Assembly: GCF_003675325.1 (NCBI RefSeq)
Contig: NZ_CP033073.1
Coordinates: 3,100,001 to 3,164,000 of the forward strand
Length of the DNA: 64,000 nucleotides
Direction: 5' to 3'
Source of the DNA: Streptomyces dangxiongensis
GTDB lineage: Bacteria > Actinomycetota > Actinomycetes > Streptomycetales > Streptomycetaceae
The notes under the pieces are model-generated. The model was not told the origin of the DNA and searched no databases. It was given only the letters and a program-made list of their open reading frames with translations. This document shows positions 55,729 to 64,000 of the stretch, one piece after another; position 1 is the stretch's first letter, and every line of letters begins with the position of its first letter. The translations under genes were made by a program, and so were the position numbers.

Positions 55729-56041
55729 GCGCTTCCGTCCCTATCAGTGATCTCGCGGTTCGTTGGATGCGTGGGCGTGCCGCGAAGGGCAACGTGACGT
55801 CCGCTGTCACTAGGGAAGCGCACACGGTGTCCGAGCGCGCGGCATGTCCGTCTCGCAGGTTATCGCTGCTTACGGGGGCCCTCTAAATCGCGGGTCACAC
55901 CTGAGCGGTGATACCTGTCACATGATGCCGGGATTCCTGGCACGGGGTGCCGGAGCGCTGGCCGGTATGGGCGCCGGACAGGTGATCCGCCAGGCCTCAC
56001 CGGGCCGGGACCGACCCGGTGAGGCCCCGAGCGCCCACGCG
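55729..56041. other. 313-bp noncoding region upstream of sucC
   Basis: The region contains the presumed sucC promoter, a partly AT-rich stretch around 55858-55925, and at its far end a hairpin (55992-56027) that belongs to the VWA operon. I see no convincing -35/-10 pair, no riboswitch and no small gene. An open frame running through it into 57997 is the antisense shadow of the VWA gene. Confidence 0.6.
55992..56027. terminator. Hairpin terminator downstream of the VWA gene
   Basis: GGCCTCACCGGG pairs perfectly with CCCGGTGAGGCC over 12 bp around a 10-nt loop. It ends 15 nt after the stop codon of the minus-strand VWA gene, which is the last gene of its operon. Confidence 0.78.
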
Positions 56042-57442
56042 TCAGGCCGTGCCGGGTATCGGCAGCGGGCGCTTCTCCAGCGCCGCTGCCATCACCTCCG
56101 GGAACAGGTCGGGCGTGCAGGCGAAGGCCGGCGCGCCCAGCTCGGCCAGCGCCGCCGCGTGCTCACGGTCGTAGGCGGGCGCCCCCTCGTCCGACAGCGC
56201 GAGCAGTGTCACGAACTGCACCCCGGACGCCTTCATCGCCGCGACCCGCTTGAGCATCTCGTCCCGGATGCCGCCCTCGTACAGGTCGCTGATCAGCACG
56301 ACCACGGTCTCGGCCGGACGGGTGATCCGCGACTGGCAGTAGGCGAGCGCCCGGTTGATGTCCGTACCCCCGCCGAGCTGCGTACCGAAGAGCACGTCGA
56401 CGGGGTCCTCCAGCCGGTCGGTGAGGTCGACGACCGCCGTGTCGAAGACGACCAGCCGGGTGCTGACCGACCGCATGGAGGCGAGGACCGCCCCGAACAC
56501 GGACGCGTAGACCACGGACGCCGCCATCGACCCGGACTGGTCGATGCACAGGACGACCTCCTTCTGCACCGACCGCGCGGCCCGCCCGTAGCCGATGAGC
56601 CGTTCCGGTACGACCGTGCGGTACTCGGGCAGATAGTGCTTGAGGTTGGCCGCGATGGTGCGGTTCCAGTCGATGTCGTGGTGGCGCGGGCGGGTGACCC
56701 GGGCGCTGCGGTCCAGGGCGCCGGTGACGGCGGCCCGGGTGCGGGTGGCGAGCCGTCCCTCCAGGTCCTCGACCACCTTGCGCACCACCGCGCGGGCTGT
56801 CTCCCGGGTGGTCTCCGGCATCGCCTTGTTGAGCGACAGCAGCGTGCCGACCAGGTGCACGTCGGCCTCCACCGCCTCCAGCATCTCCGGTTCCAGCAGC
56901 AGGGAGGCGAGGCCGAGCCGGTCGATGGCGTCGCGCTGCATGACCTGGACGACGGAGGACGGGAAGTAGGTGCGGATGTCCCCGAGCCAGCGGGCCACGG
57001 ACGGTGCCGAGGCGCCGAGTCCCGCCGACCGCTCCCGGCCCGCCTGTGCCGTGTCGCTCCTGCCGTAGAGGGCGGCCAGCGTGCCGTCCATCGCCGCATC
57101 CCGGCCGGACAGGGCGCAGCCCGTGCCGTCGGCCTGGCCCCCGCCGAGCACCAGCCGCCAGCGCCGCAGCCGCTCGCGCACCGGATCGGACAGCCCGGCC
57201 ACCACGACTCCGGTCACCCCGGGTCCGGTCACCACCGCTCCGGTCGCCACGGGTCCGGTCACCGCCACTCCGGTCACCGCGGGTCCGGTCACCACTTCGG
57301 TCGCCGCCGCTCCGGTCACCGCGGCTCCGCTCACCACTTCGGTCGCCGCCGCTCCGGTCACCGCGGCTCCGCTCACCACTTCGGTCGCCGCCGCTCCGGT
57401 CACCGCGGGTCCGGTCGCCGCCTCCGTCGTCCGGTTCGTCAT
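56042..57442 (-). CDS. VWA domain-containing protein (MoxR-associated)
   Basis: The 466-residue protein has a low-complexity N-terminus made of a 14-residue Ala/Thr/Val/Gly repeat (about 70 residues), then a helical region, then a von Willebrand A domain. The MIDAS motif DQSGSMAAS (about residue 300) is complete, with the later Thr/Asp ligands near LGGGTDINRALAYC and VVLISDLYEGG. Its ATG overlaps the upstream gene by 4 nt (ATGA). VWA proteins next to MoxR ATPases usually serve as substrate or metal-dependent adaptors for the AAA+ motor. Here the operon is MoxR - DUF5682 - VWA. Confidence 0.87.
   Translation of the reverse strand: MTNRTTEAATGPAVTGAAATEVVSGAAVTGAAATEVVSGAAVTGAAATEVVTGPAVTGVAVTGPVATGAVVTGPGVTGVVVAGLSDPVRERLRRWRLVLGGGQADGTGCALSGRDAAMDGTLAALYGRSDTAQAGRERSAGLGASAPSVARWLGDIRTYFPSSVVQVMQRDAIDRLGLASLLLEPEMLEAVEADVHLVGTLLSLNKAMPETTRETARAVVRKVVEDLEGRLATRTRAAVTGALDRSARVTRPRHHDIDWNRTIAANLKHYLPEYRTVVPERLIGYGRAARSVQKEVVLCIDQSGSMAASVVYASVFGAVLASMRSVSTRLVVFDTAVVDLTDRLEDPVDVLFGTQLGGGTDINRALAYCQSRITRPAETVVVLISDLYEGGIRDEMLKRVAAMKASGVQFVTLLALSDEGAPAYDREHAAALAELGAPAFACTPDLFPEVMAAALEKRPLPIPGTA
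57295..57420. repeat. 42-bp tandem repeat in the VWA gene 5' region
   Basis: Three near-identical 42-bp units with the core GCTCCGGTCACCGCGG recur here, and related shorter (15-bp-like) units continue to about 57200. In frame they encode repeats of the type VTGAAATEVVSGAA. Units are multiples of three and keep the frame open. Confidence 0.85.
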
Positions 57443-59973
57443 GCGCCCACTCCCACGAAGCCGGTGTCGTTCGTCGTGTCACGGTCGGAGTCCAGGCCGA
57501 GCAGCAGCCGCAGCACCGGCAGGACGGCGTCGGCGCGCCGCGCATCCGGTTCGGCGGCGAACCCGGGCACCGCGACTGTCCGGGCGGTGGTCCCGCCGGG
57601 CCGGTCTCCGGGGCCGCGCCGGACCAGCTCGCCGAGGGTTCTGCGCACCCCCGGCTCGTACGCCGCGAACGTGCGCCGCAGCAGCGGCAGTACGTCCGTG
57701 AAGGCGGCCGCCGGTACCCCGGTCAGCCACGTGTCGAGCAGTCCGAGCAGCCGCTCGTCGTGCACCAGCAGCAGTCCGCCCCCGCCGCCGGCGAACCCCT
57801 CGATCCAGGCGGCGGCAGCGGCGGGCGGCGTGCCGGGCGACAGCGCGAGCCCCATCAGCCGGGCCGCCTCCTCCGCCCGCAGCGCCCCGTCGTCCAACAG
57901 CAGCCGCACGGCCCGCCCCCGGATGACACCGGACACGGTGTCCCGCAGCGCCAGAGCCCGCAACACGCCCCGCCAGCGATCACGCAACCCGGCATGACCA
58001 CGCCGCCGGCCCACGCCGCTCCGCTGATCCCCGGGATTCCCGCGCCCCGCGTCGCCTGCGTGGGCGGGAGTGTCCGGGCCGGGCAGGCTTTCCGCGAGAA
58101 GTGCCACCGCCGTGTGTACGGCGTCCACGTGGCCGCGCATCTCCTCCGCCGCGTCCGCGTCCAGCGCGGCGCAGGCCGGTGGCAGACCGACGAAGACGCG
58201 CTCGGCGAGGGCCGCCGCGACCGCGGTCAGCGCGCCGGTGTCGGTGCCGCGTACATCTCCGTAGCGCAGGGCACGGACCAGGGCCGGCAGGGCCTGCGCG
58301 AGATGACTGACGTCCGTGTCGAGGGCGGCCCGGTCGGCCAGTACCCGCATGACCACGGGCAGCGCGTCCGGCAGGCCGGCCAGCAGGCACTGTTCGGCGA
58401 GCGCGGTGACGTCGGCGAGGGCACGCGCGGCGGTCGCGTCCGCCTCGGCCCTGGCCTGCGCCGCGTCGAGCACGGTCGTCCCCCACACGCCCGCCTCGGC
58501 GACCCGCACCGACAGCTCGGGCTCCCAGCGCAGCCGCCAGGTCTCCCGGAAGGTGCCCGTACTCCCCCGGGACCGGGCCGGCTCGCCCCAGCCGACGCCG
58601 AGCAGCCGCAGCCGGTGCAGCAGCCTGCTGCGGCCCGCGTCGGTGTCCCCGCGCAGGTCCAGCTCCAGCTCGCGCTCCAGCGCCTCGGGTTTGAACCGCA
58701 GCGCGCGCTGCTGCCGGGCGAGGTCCCGCTGGAGCGGCACCGCGGGCGCCGACTCGGGCACCTCGCCCAGGACGTCCCCGACCACCAGCCGGTCGTGCAC
58801 CAGGGACAGCGGCACGTCCGAGCCCTCGCACAGCACCGCGCGGACCGCGTCGGTGGTCTCCCCCAGGCCGGGCAGCGGGCGGCCCCGCAGCACCGCCAGC
58901 GTCTCCGCGAGCCGCACGGCCTCGATGACGTGCGCGGAGGAGACGATCCGGTCCTCCTCACGCAGCAGCCCCGCGACCTTGGTCAGCCACCGCTCGACCG
59001 GCCGGTCGGGGGCGTGGAACAGATGCGCGTACCAGCCCGGCGAGTCGATGCCCGCGCCGTACCCGCCGGCCCGGGCCAGCCGGCGGTGAGTCCAGGGCAC
59101 CCAGGTCAGGTCCGTCCTCATCTTGGGCAGCCCCTTGAGCAGTGCCCGGTCGGCGGTGACGGTGGTCTTCTCGCGCAGCGCGGGCACGTGCCAGGCCCCG
59201 CACACGACGGCCACGGCGTCCCCCGCCTCCTTGCGGGCGTCGCGCAGCCGCAGCCGCATGTGTGCCTCGCGGACGAGGTCCCTTGGGCGCCCGCCGGCGC
59301 CGTACCGCTCGCGCAGCACGCCCATGGCCTCCGCCACCGCGGCGAACGGCGCGAAAGGATCCCGGTCGCCCGGCCCCCGGTGCTCCACGACGTCCTCCCA
59401 CCAGCGTTCCGGATCGTCGTACCCGGCGGCCTCGGCGAGCACGGCGAGGGGGTCGACGCGGACCTGGTCGCCGTCGGCGGTGGGAGCGGACGCGGGAGCG
59501 TCGTCCCCGGCGGCGGAGGCGGCCCCGGGACCGTCCACCTGACCGTCCTCAGCGTCGTCGCCCTCCTGACCGTTCAGGCCCGTCCCGCCGTCCTCGTCCG
59601 TCCCGGTTCGAGGGGTGTCCTGCCACGCGAGCGTGTGCGTGGCGGGCAGGTCGATGAAGCGGGCCGGGACGCCGTGTTCGACGGCCCAGCGGATGGCCAC
59701 CCACTCGGGACTGAACTCGGCGAACGGCCAGAAGGCCGAGCGGCCGGGCTCGTCGACGGCGTGGGCGAGGAGGGCGACCGGGGGCCGCAGCCCCGGGTCG
59801 GCGGCCAGCGGGATCAGCGCGTCGGCCTCGGGCGGACCCTCGATCAGGACGGTCACGGGCCGGGCGGCGTCCAGCGCGGCCCGCACCGCGCGCGCGGAGC
59901 CGGGCCCGTGGTGACGGACGCCGAGCAGCAGCGGCCCGGAGTCGTACGCCGTGCCGGCGCCGGCGCCGGTCAT
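57439..59973 (-). CDS. DUF5682 family protein (TIKI/ChaN-like N-terminal motif)
   Basis: The 844-residue protein starts with LLLGVRHHGPGSARAVRAAL and VLIEGPPEADALI, the His-Gly-Pro-Gly-Ser and Glu-Gly-Pro motifs that in DUF5682 resemble the haem/peptidase-like TIKI-TraB-ChaN fold. Further motifs are VAVVCGAWHVPAL, TWVPWTHRRLARAGGYGAGIDSPGWY and a long helical C-terminus. An acidic/Asp-Gly-rich insertion around residues 130-165 is low complexity. The ATG at 59973 overlaps the MoxR stop by 4 nt; an in-frame ATG at 59991 lies within MoxR. The three genes behave as a coupled operon. The enzymatic activity is unknown. Confidence 0.82.
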   Translation of the reverse strand: MTGAGAGTAYDSGPLLLGVRHHGPGSARAVRAALDAARPVTVLIEGPPEADALIPLAADPGLRPPVALLAHAVDEPGRSAFWPFAEFSPEWVAIRWAVEHGVPARFIDLPATHTLAWQDTPRTGTDEDGGTGLNGQEGDDAEDGQVDGPGAASAAGDDAPASAPTADGDQVRVDPLAVLAEAAGYDDPERWWEDVVEHRGPGDRDPFAPFAAVAEAMGVLRERYGAGGRPRDLVREAHMRLRLRDARKEAGDAVAVVCGAWHVPALREKTTVTADRALLKGLPKMRTDLTWVPWTHRRLARAGGYGAGIDSPGWYAHLFHAPDRPVERWLTKVAGLLREEDRIVSSAHVIEAVRLAETLAVLRGRPLPGLGETTDAVRAVLCEGSDVPLSLVHDRLVVGDVLGEVPESAPAVPLQRDLARQQRALRFKPEALERELELDLRGDTDAGRSRLLHRLRLLGVGWGEPARSRGSTGTFRETWRLRWEPELSVRVAEAGVWGTTVLDAAQARAEADATAARALADVTALAEQCLLAGLPDALPVVMRVLADRAALDTDVSHLAQALPALVRALRYGDVRGTDTGALTAVAAALAERVFVGLPPACAALDADAAEEMRGHVDAVHTAVALLAESLPGPDTPAHAGDAGRGNPGDQRSGVGRRRGHAGLRDRWRGVLRALALRDTVSGVIRGRAVRLLLDDGALRAEEAARLMGLALSPGTPPAAAAAWIEGFAGGGGGLLLVHDERLLGLLDTWLTGVPAAAFTDVLPLLRRTFAAYEPGVRRTLGELVRRGPGDRPGGTTARTVAVPGFAAEPDARRADAVLPVLRLLLGLDSDRDTTNDTGFVGVGA

Positions 59974-61109
59974 GCGCTCACCTCCCGGCACGCGCGGTAG
60001 AAGTCCGTCCAGCCGTCGCGCTCGCGGACCACCGTCTCCAGGTACTCCTGCCAGATCATCCGGTCGGCCGCCGGGTCACGGACGACGGCACCGAGGATGC
60101 CCGCGGCGATGTCACCCGGGCGCAGCACGCCGTCGCCGAAGTGGGTGGCGAGCGCGAGGCCGTTGGTGACGACGGAGATCGCCTCCGCCGTGGACAGCGT
60201 GCCGCTGGGTGACTTCAGCTTGGTGCGGCCGTCGGCGGTGACGCCGTCGCGCAATTCGCGGAAGACGGTCACGACACGCCGGATCTCGTCGATGCCGTCG
60301 GGCGTGGCCGGCAGCTCCAGGGAGCGGCCGAGCTGCTCCACCCGGCGGGTGACGATGTCGACCTCGGCGTCGGCGCTCTCCGGCAGCGGCAGCACCACGG
60401 TGTTGAAGCGGCGACGCAACGCGCTGGAGAGGTCGTTGACGCCGCGGTCACGGTCGTTGGCGGTGGCGATGAGGTTGAAGCCGCGGACCGCCTGGACCTC
60501 CTCGCCCAGCTCGGGGACGGGCAGGGTCTTCTCGGACAGGATGGTGATGAGCGTGTCCTGTACATCGGCCGGGATGCGGGTCAGCTCCTCCACGCGGGCG
60601 GTCATGCCCTCCGCCATGGCGCGCATGACGGGGCTGGGCACGAGGGCGTCCCGGCTGGGGCCGTGCGCGAGGAGCCGTGCGTAGTTCCAGCCGTAGCGGA
60701 TGGCCTCCTCCGGGGTGCCGGCCGTGCCCTGGACCAGCAGCGTCGAGTCTCCGCTGACGGCGGCGGCCAGATGTTCCGACACCCAGGTCTTGGCGGTGCC
60801 GGGCACACCGAGCAGCAACAGGGCGCGGTCGGTGGCGAGCGTGGTGACGGCGACCTCGACGATCCGGCGCGGCCCCACGTACTTGGGGGTGATCACCGTG
60901 CCGTCCGGCAGCGTGCCGCCGAGCAGGTACGTCGCCACCGCCCACGGCGACAGTTTCCAGCGGGCCGGGCGCGGGCGGTCGTCCTGTTCGGCGAGCGCGG
61001 TGAGTTCGGCCGCGAAGGCCTGCTCGGCGTGCGGGCGCAGCACCTGCCCGGTCTCGTCGCGCTCGGATGCGGCGGTCGTCGGTTCCACGGACTCCACGGA
61101 CACAGACAT
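59970..61109 (-). CDS. MoxR-family AAA+ ATPase
   Basis: The 379-residue ATPase has Walker A LLLGVPGTAKTWVSE (about residue 100), Walker B-like VQDTLITILSEKTLPVP, sensor 1 FNLIATANDRDRGVNDLSSALRRRF (arginine finger region) and a lid region. MoxR proteins act as chaperone-like motors with VWA partners. The ATG at 61109 has a GGAGGGGG site 8 nt upstream; the extended open frame before it is not supported. It heads the operon MoxR - DUF5682 - VWA and faces the SWIM-protein gene divergently, 132 nt apart. Confidence 0.92.
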   Translation of the reverse strand: MSVSVESVEPTTAASERDETGQVLRPHAEQAFAAELTALAEQDDRPRPARWKLSPWAVATYLLGGTLPDGTVITPKYVGPRRIVEVAVTTLATDRALLLLGVPGTAKTWVSEHLAAAVSGDSTLLVQGTAGTPEEAIRYGWNYARLLAHGPSRDALVPSPVMRAMAEGMTARVEELTRIPADVQDTLITILSEKTLPVPELGEEVQAVRGFNLIATANDRDRGVNDLSSALRRRFNTVVLPLPESADAEVDIVTRRVEQLGRSLELPATPDGIDEIRRVVTVFRELRDGVTADGRTKLKSPSGTLSTAEAISVVTNGLALATHFGDGVLRPGDIAAGILGAVVRDPAADRMIWQEYLETVVRERDGWTDFYRACREVSA

Positions 61110-61241
61110 GGCTGAGGCCCCCTCCAGCTCGGCCGGTTCGGATCTGACACCCACCGTGCACCACGCCACTGACAATCGCTCTGACCTGTACGAACGCCCG
61201 CGTCGGGGTGATTGTCAGTGGGGGGACCTACCGTCGGTGGC

Positions 61242-62597
61242 ATGACTGAGCAGGGGGTGCGCCGAACCGCGGAGCAGGTGCTGGCACTGGCGCCTGACGC
61301 CGCGTCACGCAAGGCGGGGAGCAGACTCGGGGTGGCCGGGCCGTGGTCCGGGACGGGGAGCGGAGAGGGGTCGGTGTGGGGGCTGTGCGAGGGCAGTGGC
61401 AGCAGGCCGTACCAGACGGTGGTGGACCTGGCGGACGTGGCCGGGCCGGCGTACAGGTGTAGCTGTCCGAGCCGTAAGTTCCCGTGCAAGCACGCGCTCG
61501 GCCTGCTGCTGCTCTGGGCGGGCGGCGACGACGTGGTGCCGGGGTCCGCGCAGCCGCCGGACTGGGCGGAGCGGTGGATCGCGGGCCGGCGCGGACGCGA
61601 GGTGACGAGAGCGGCACAGGCCGCCGGCGGCCCGCCGGCCGGGTCCGCGGGTCCGGAGGCGGCCCGCCGGCGGGCCGAGCGCCGGGCCGAGCGGGTCACG
61701 GCGGGCGCGACGGAACTGGAACAGCGCCTGACGGACCTGCTGCGCGGCGGCCTCGCCGCGGCCGAACAGGCGGGGTACGGGCTGTGGGACGAGACTGCGG
61801 CCCGCATGGTCGACGCCCAGGCCCCCGGACTGGCCGCCCGGGTGCGGGAACTGGGGGTGATACCGGCCTCGGGTGCGGGCTGGCCCGCCCGGCTGCTGGA
61901 GGAGTGCGCGCTGTTGCACCTCCTCGACCAGGGCTGGCTGCGCCGCGACACGCTGCCGGACGCTCTCGCGGCCACGGTCCGCTCCCGGCTCGGCCTGCCC
62001 GCCACGCCGGACGGGCCACCGCTGCGCGACCGCTGGCTGGTCCTCGCCCAGTACGACACGGCCGACGCGAAACTGACGACCCGACGGATATGGCTGTACG
62101 GCGCCGAGTCCGGCCACACCCGGCTGCTGCTCTCCTACGGCGCGGCCGGACGTCCGCCGGAGACGACGCTGCCGGTCGGGCTCGCCCTGGACGCGGAACT
62201 GTCCGCCTACCCGGGCACCGGCCGGTCCCGGGCCGCCCTGGGCGAACGGTTCACCGCCCCGGCCCCGGCCGCGTTCCGCCCGCCGGGCGTGACCACCACG
62301 GAGGCGGCGGCCCGGTACGGCGAGGCCTTGCGCGACGATCCCTGGCTGGAGTCGGTCCCGGTGACGCTGGGCCGGGTGATACCGGTCCCGGACGGCGACC
62401 GGTGGCGGCTGGCCGACGCCGACACGGACACGGCCCTGCCGCTGACCCGGGCCGCCCGCTCCCGCCCCGGCCTGTGGCGGCTGGTCGCCCTCTCCGGCGG
62501 CGCCCCCGTCACGGTCTTCGGCGAGTCCGGCCACCGCGGCTTCACCCCGCTCACCGCCTGGCCGGAGAGAACGGGCGACGCGGTGCCCCTGTGCTGA
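61242..62597 (+). CDS. SWIM zinc-finger protein
   Basis: The 451-residue protein has the SWIM signature Cys-x-Cys ... Cys-x-His in YRCSCPSRKFPCKHALGLLLLW (about residues 75-90). SWIM zinc fingers bind DNA or proteins. The rest is helical and Ala/Arg/Gly-rich with no other domain recognised. The ATG at 61242 starts at a MTEQGVRR typical for this family; open frame extends to 61212. It is read away from the MoxR operon, and in many actinobacteria it accompanies MoxR, VWA and DUF5682 genes, so it likely belongs to the same system. Confidence 0.85.
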   Translation: MTEQGVRRTAEQVLALAPDAASRKAGSRLGVAGPWSGTGSGEGSVWGLCEGSGSRPYQTVVDLADVAGPAYRCSCPSRKFPCKHALGLLLLWAGGDDVVPGSAQPPDWAERWIAGRRGREVTRAAQAAGGPPAGSAGPEAARRRAERRAERVTAGATELEQRLTDLLRGGLAAAEQAGYGLWDETAARMVDAQAPGLAARVRELGVIPASGAGWPARLLEECALLHLLDQGWLRRDTLPDALAATVRSRLGLPATPDGPPLRDRWLVLAQYDTADAKLTTRRIWLYGAESGHTRLLLSYGAAGRPPETTLPVGLALDAELSAYPGTGRSRAALGERFTAPAPAAFRPPGVTTTEAAARYGEALRDDPWLESVPVTLGRVIPVPDGDRWRLADADTDTALPLTRAARSRPGLWRLVALSGGAPVTVFGESGHRGFTPLTAWPERTGDAVPLC

Positions 62598-62649
62598 CCG
62601 CCCGGAGCCTCTCGGCAACACCCGGCCAGCCGCACGGAAGGGAAACACG

Positions 62650-64000
62650 ATGAACGGGACACCGTCCGACAAGGACACACCGGCCGACGGCACGACACCG
62701 ACCGACGGCGATGCACCGGCCCGCGAGCAGACACCGGACAGCACCGCGCCCCGCCCCGGGAGCGACCCCCGGAACAGCAGCGATGCCCCCGACGGCGCCA
62801 TGACACCGAACGCCCAGGGGAGCCCGGCCGACTGCGCCGTACCGGACAGCGGCGCGGTGTCGGTCGACTGCGCCGTACCGGACAGCGGCGCGGTGCCGTT
62901 CGACTGCGCCGTACCGGACAGCCACGCCGTGCCGGGCCGCAGCGCGGGGTTGCCGGACAGCGGCGCGGGGCCGGTCGGTGCCGTGCCGGGCCGCACGGCC
63001 CCCGCGGATTCCGGCGGCTCGTGGGAGGACCTGGTGACCGCCGCGCTTCTCGGCACCGACCGGCGCGCCCCGGCGTACGGCATACCCGGGCGCGCCGCAC
63101 CGGTCGCGCTGCTGGACGCGGCTGCCGTGGCGGCCGTACGGCGGCGGGCCGGACTGCGGCCCGCGCGGGCGCCACGGCGGCCGGAGCGAGCGCCCGCCGA
63201 CCCGCGCCCGGCCCTGCCCACGGCGGCGGCAGGCCGGCTGACCACGCTGCTCGCCGACCGTTCCGGCAGGGCGGCCGGCCGGCGGGGCAGCTCCCCGGAC
63301 CTCATGGAACTGCTGCCGCAGTGGCTGGCGGCGGCCAACGCGCACGGGTACGCGGCGCCCCCGCAGGCGCTGCCCGCGCTGCTGGACGCGGCCCGGGGCC
63401 GTACGGACCTGCGGCCGGCGGCACTCGCGTTCGCGGGACCACGCGCGCTGTGGCTGGCCCGGCTGAACCCGGACTGGCGCTTCGCCCTGCGCGCGGCCCC
63501 CGGCGGCGGCGCCACCCTGCCCGGCCCCGAGGACGCCGAGGCGGTGTGCCGGCTGTGGTCGGAAGGACTGTTCGCCGAGCGCGCGGCGCTGCTGGGCGCC
63601 CTGCGCGCCCGTACGCCGGCGCTGGGGCGCGAGCTGCTGGCATCGACCTGGGCGACGGAGCGGGCGGAGGATCGGCTGATGTTCCTCGACTCGCTGCGTA
63701 CCGGCCTGTCGGACGCGGACGAGCCGTTCCTGGAGCAGGCGCTGGGCGACCGCAGCCGCAACGTCCGGGCGACCGCGGCAGACCTGCTGTCGGCGCTGCC
63801 GGGTTCCGCCCTCGCCGCGCGGATGGCCGTACGGGCCGCGGCATGTGTGGCCCTGGACCGGACGGGGAACTCGGCCGTGATCGTGGTGGAGCCGCCGCCC
63901 GAGTGCGACTCCGGCATGGAACGCGACGGTGTGGTGGCCACACCGCCCTCGGGCAGAGGGGAACGATCGTGGTGGCTGGGGCAGCTGGTGGAAGCGGCCC
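62650..64000 (+). CDS. DUF5691-like protein, cut by the right edge of the window
   Basis: An open frame of 450 codons runs from ATG 62650 (GGAAGGGAA site upstream) to the end of the window. The first 115 residues are low complexity (Asp/Pro/Thr/Ala, with 12-residue repeats of the type CAVPDSGAVSVD at about 62836-62930). The conserved part starts WEDLVTAALLGTDRR and contains LLPQWLAAANAHGYAAPP, ALWLARLNPDWRFAL and FLEQALGDRSRNVRATAADLLSALP (HEAT-like). This matches the DUF5691 proteins that follow SWIM genes in MoxR/VWA loci. The stop codon is outside the window. Its function is unknown. Confidence 0.75.
   Translation, partial: MNGTPSDKDTPADGTTPTDGDAPAREQTPDSTAPRPGSDPRNSSDAPDGAMTPNAQGSPADCAVPDSGAVSVDCAVPDSGAVPFDCAVPDSHAVPGRSAGLPDSGAGPVGAVPGRTAPADSGGSWEDLVTAALLGTDRRAPAYGIPGRAAPVALLDAAAVAAVRRRAGLRPARAPRRPERAPADPRPALPTAAAGRLTTLLADRSGRAAGRRGSSPDLMELLPQWLAAANAHGYAAPPQALPALLDAARGRTDLRPAALAFAGPRALWLARLNPDWRFALRAAPGGGATLPGPEDAEAVCRLWSEGLFAERAALLGALRARTPALGRELLASTWATERAEDRLMFLDSLRTGLSDADEPFLEQALGDRSRNVRATAADLLSALPGSALAARMAVRAAACVALDRTGNSAVIVVEPPPECDSGMERDGVVATPPSGRGERSWWLGQLVEAA

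Overview
The window is high-GC actinobacterial DNA. Almost every third codon position is G or C, GTG starts are common, stops and starts overlap (GTGA/ATGA), and the housekeeping block at the right (sucCD, PerM-like membrane protein, purN-purH) has a Streptomyces-type arrangement. Streptomyces is therefore the likely host. No rRNA, tRNA, CRISPR array, transposase or integrase was seen.

Layout. (1) 1-1620: a NarL-type response regulator, cut by the left edge, and its sensor kinase. (2) 1820-46737: one large biosynthetic gene cluster of about 45 kb. (3) 47029-55728: housekeeping genes purH, purN, a Gly/Pro-rich membrane protein, a PerM-like membrane protein, a sigma-like regulator, sucD and sucC. 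(4) 56042-64000: a MoxR ATPase / DUF5682 / VWA operon facing away from SWIM-protein and DUF5691-like genes; the last gene is cut by the right edge.

The cluster has four parts. (a) A discrete (type II, reducing) fatty-acyl or polyene machinery: MaoC dehydratase, ketoreductase, ketosynthase, Cys-less chain-length-factor-like partner, ACP and a phytoene-desaturase-like flavoprotein. (b) Three NRPS proteins with six modules, MbtH and a DrrAB-type ABC exporter. NRPS1 is C-A-PCP-E-C-A-PCP with two almost identical adenylation domains. NRPS2 is C-A(Thr)-PCP-C-A(Ile-like)-PCP-TE. NRPS3, on the opposite strand, is C-A(Gly-like)-PCP-C-A-PCP-TE. SbnA and SbnB homologues should supply L-2,3-diaminopropionate. 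(c) Regulators and export: a SARP, a small LuxR-type protein and an MMPL/RND exporter. (d) A second acyl module: a KAS III, an ATP-grasp ligase, a LysA-fold decarboxylase and an ACP resembling butirosin BtrJ/BtrK/BtrI, plus a Cys-less thiolase-fold protein, two acyl-CoA-dehydrogenase-like proteins and an Sfp-type PPTase.

The parts appear to form one regulon. Five sites carry three or four heptamers (consensus near TGACSGN) at exact 11-bp spacing, the usual pattern of a SARP operator. They lie upstream of the MaoC gene, the ACP/KS operon, sbnA-NRPS1-NRPS2, NRPS3 and the KAS III/BtrJK-like operon. My working model is an acylated peptide whose acyl part comes from the reducing type II system, possibly primed with an omega-amino acyl-ACP, and whose peptide contains diaminopropionate, Thr, Ile/Val and Gly. 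I do not recognise a known compound with this gene set.

Caution: three cluster genes (sbnA, NRPS3, MMPL exporter) carry four single-base insertions, three of them in C runs. Removing one base at each point restores a full-length reading frame. They look like sequencing or assembly errors, but recent pseudogenisation cannot be excluded from sequence alone.
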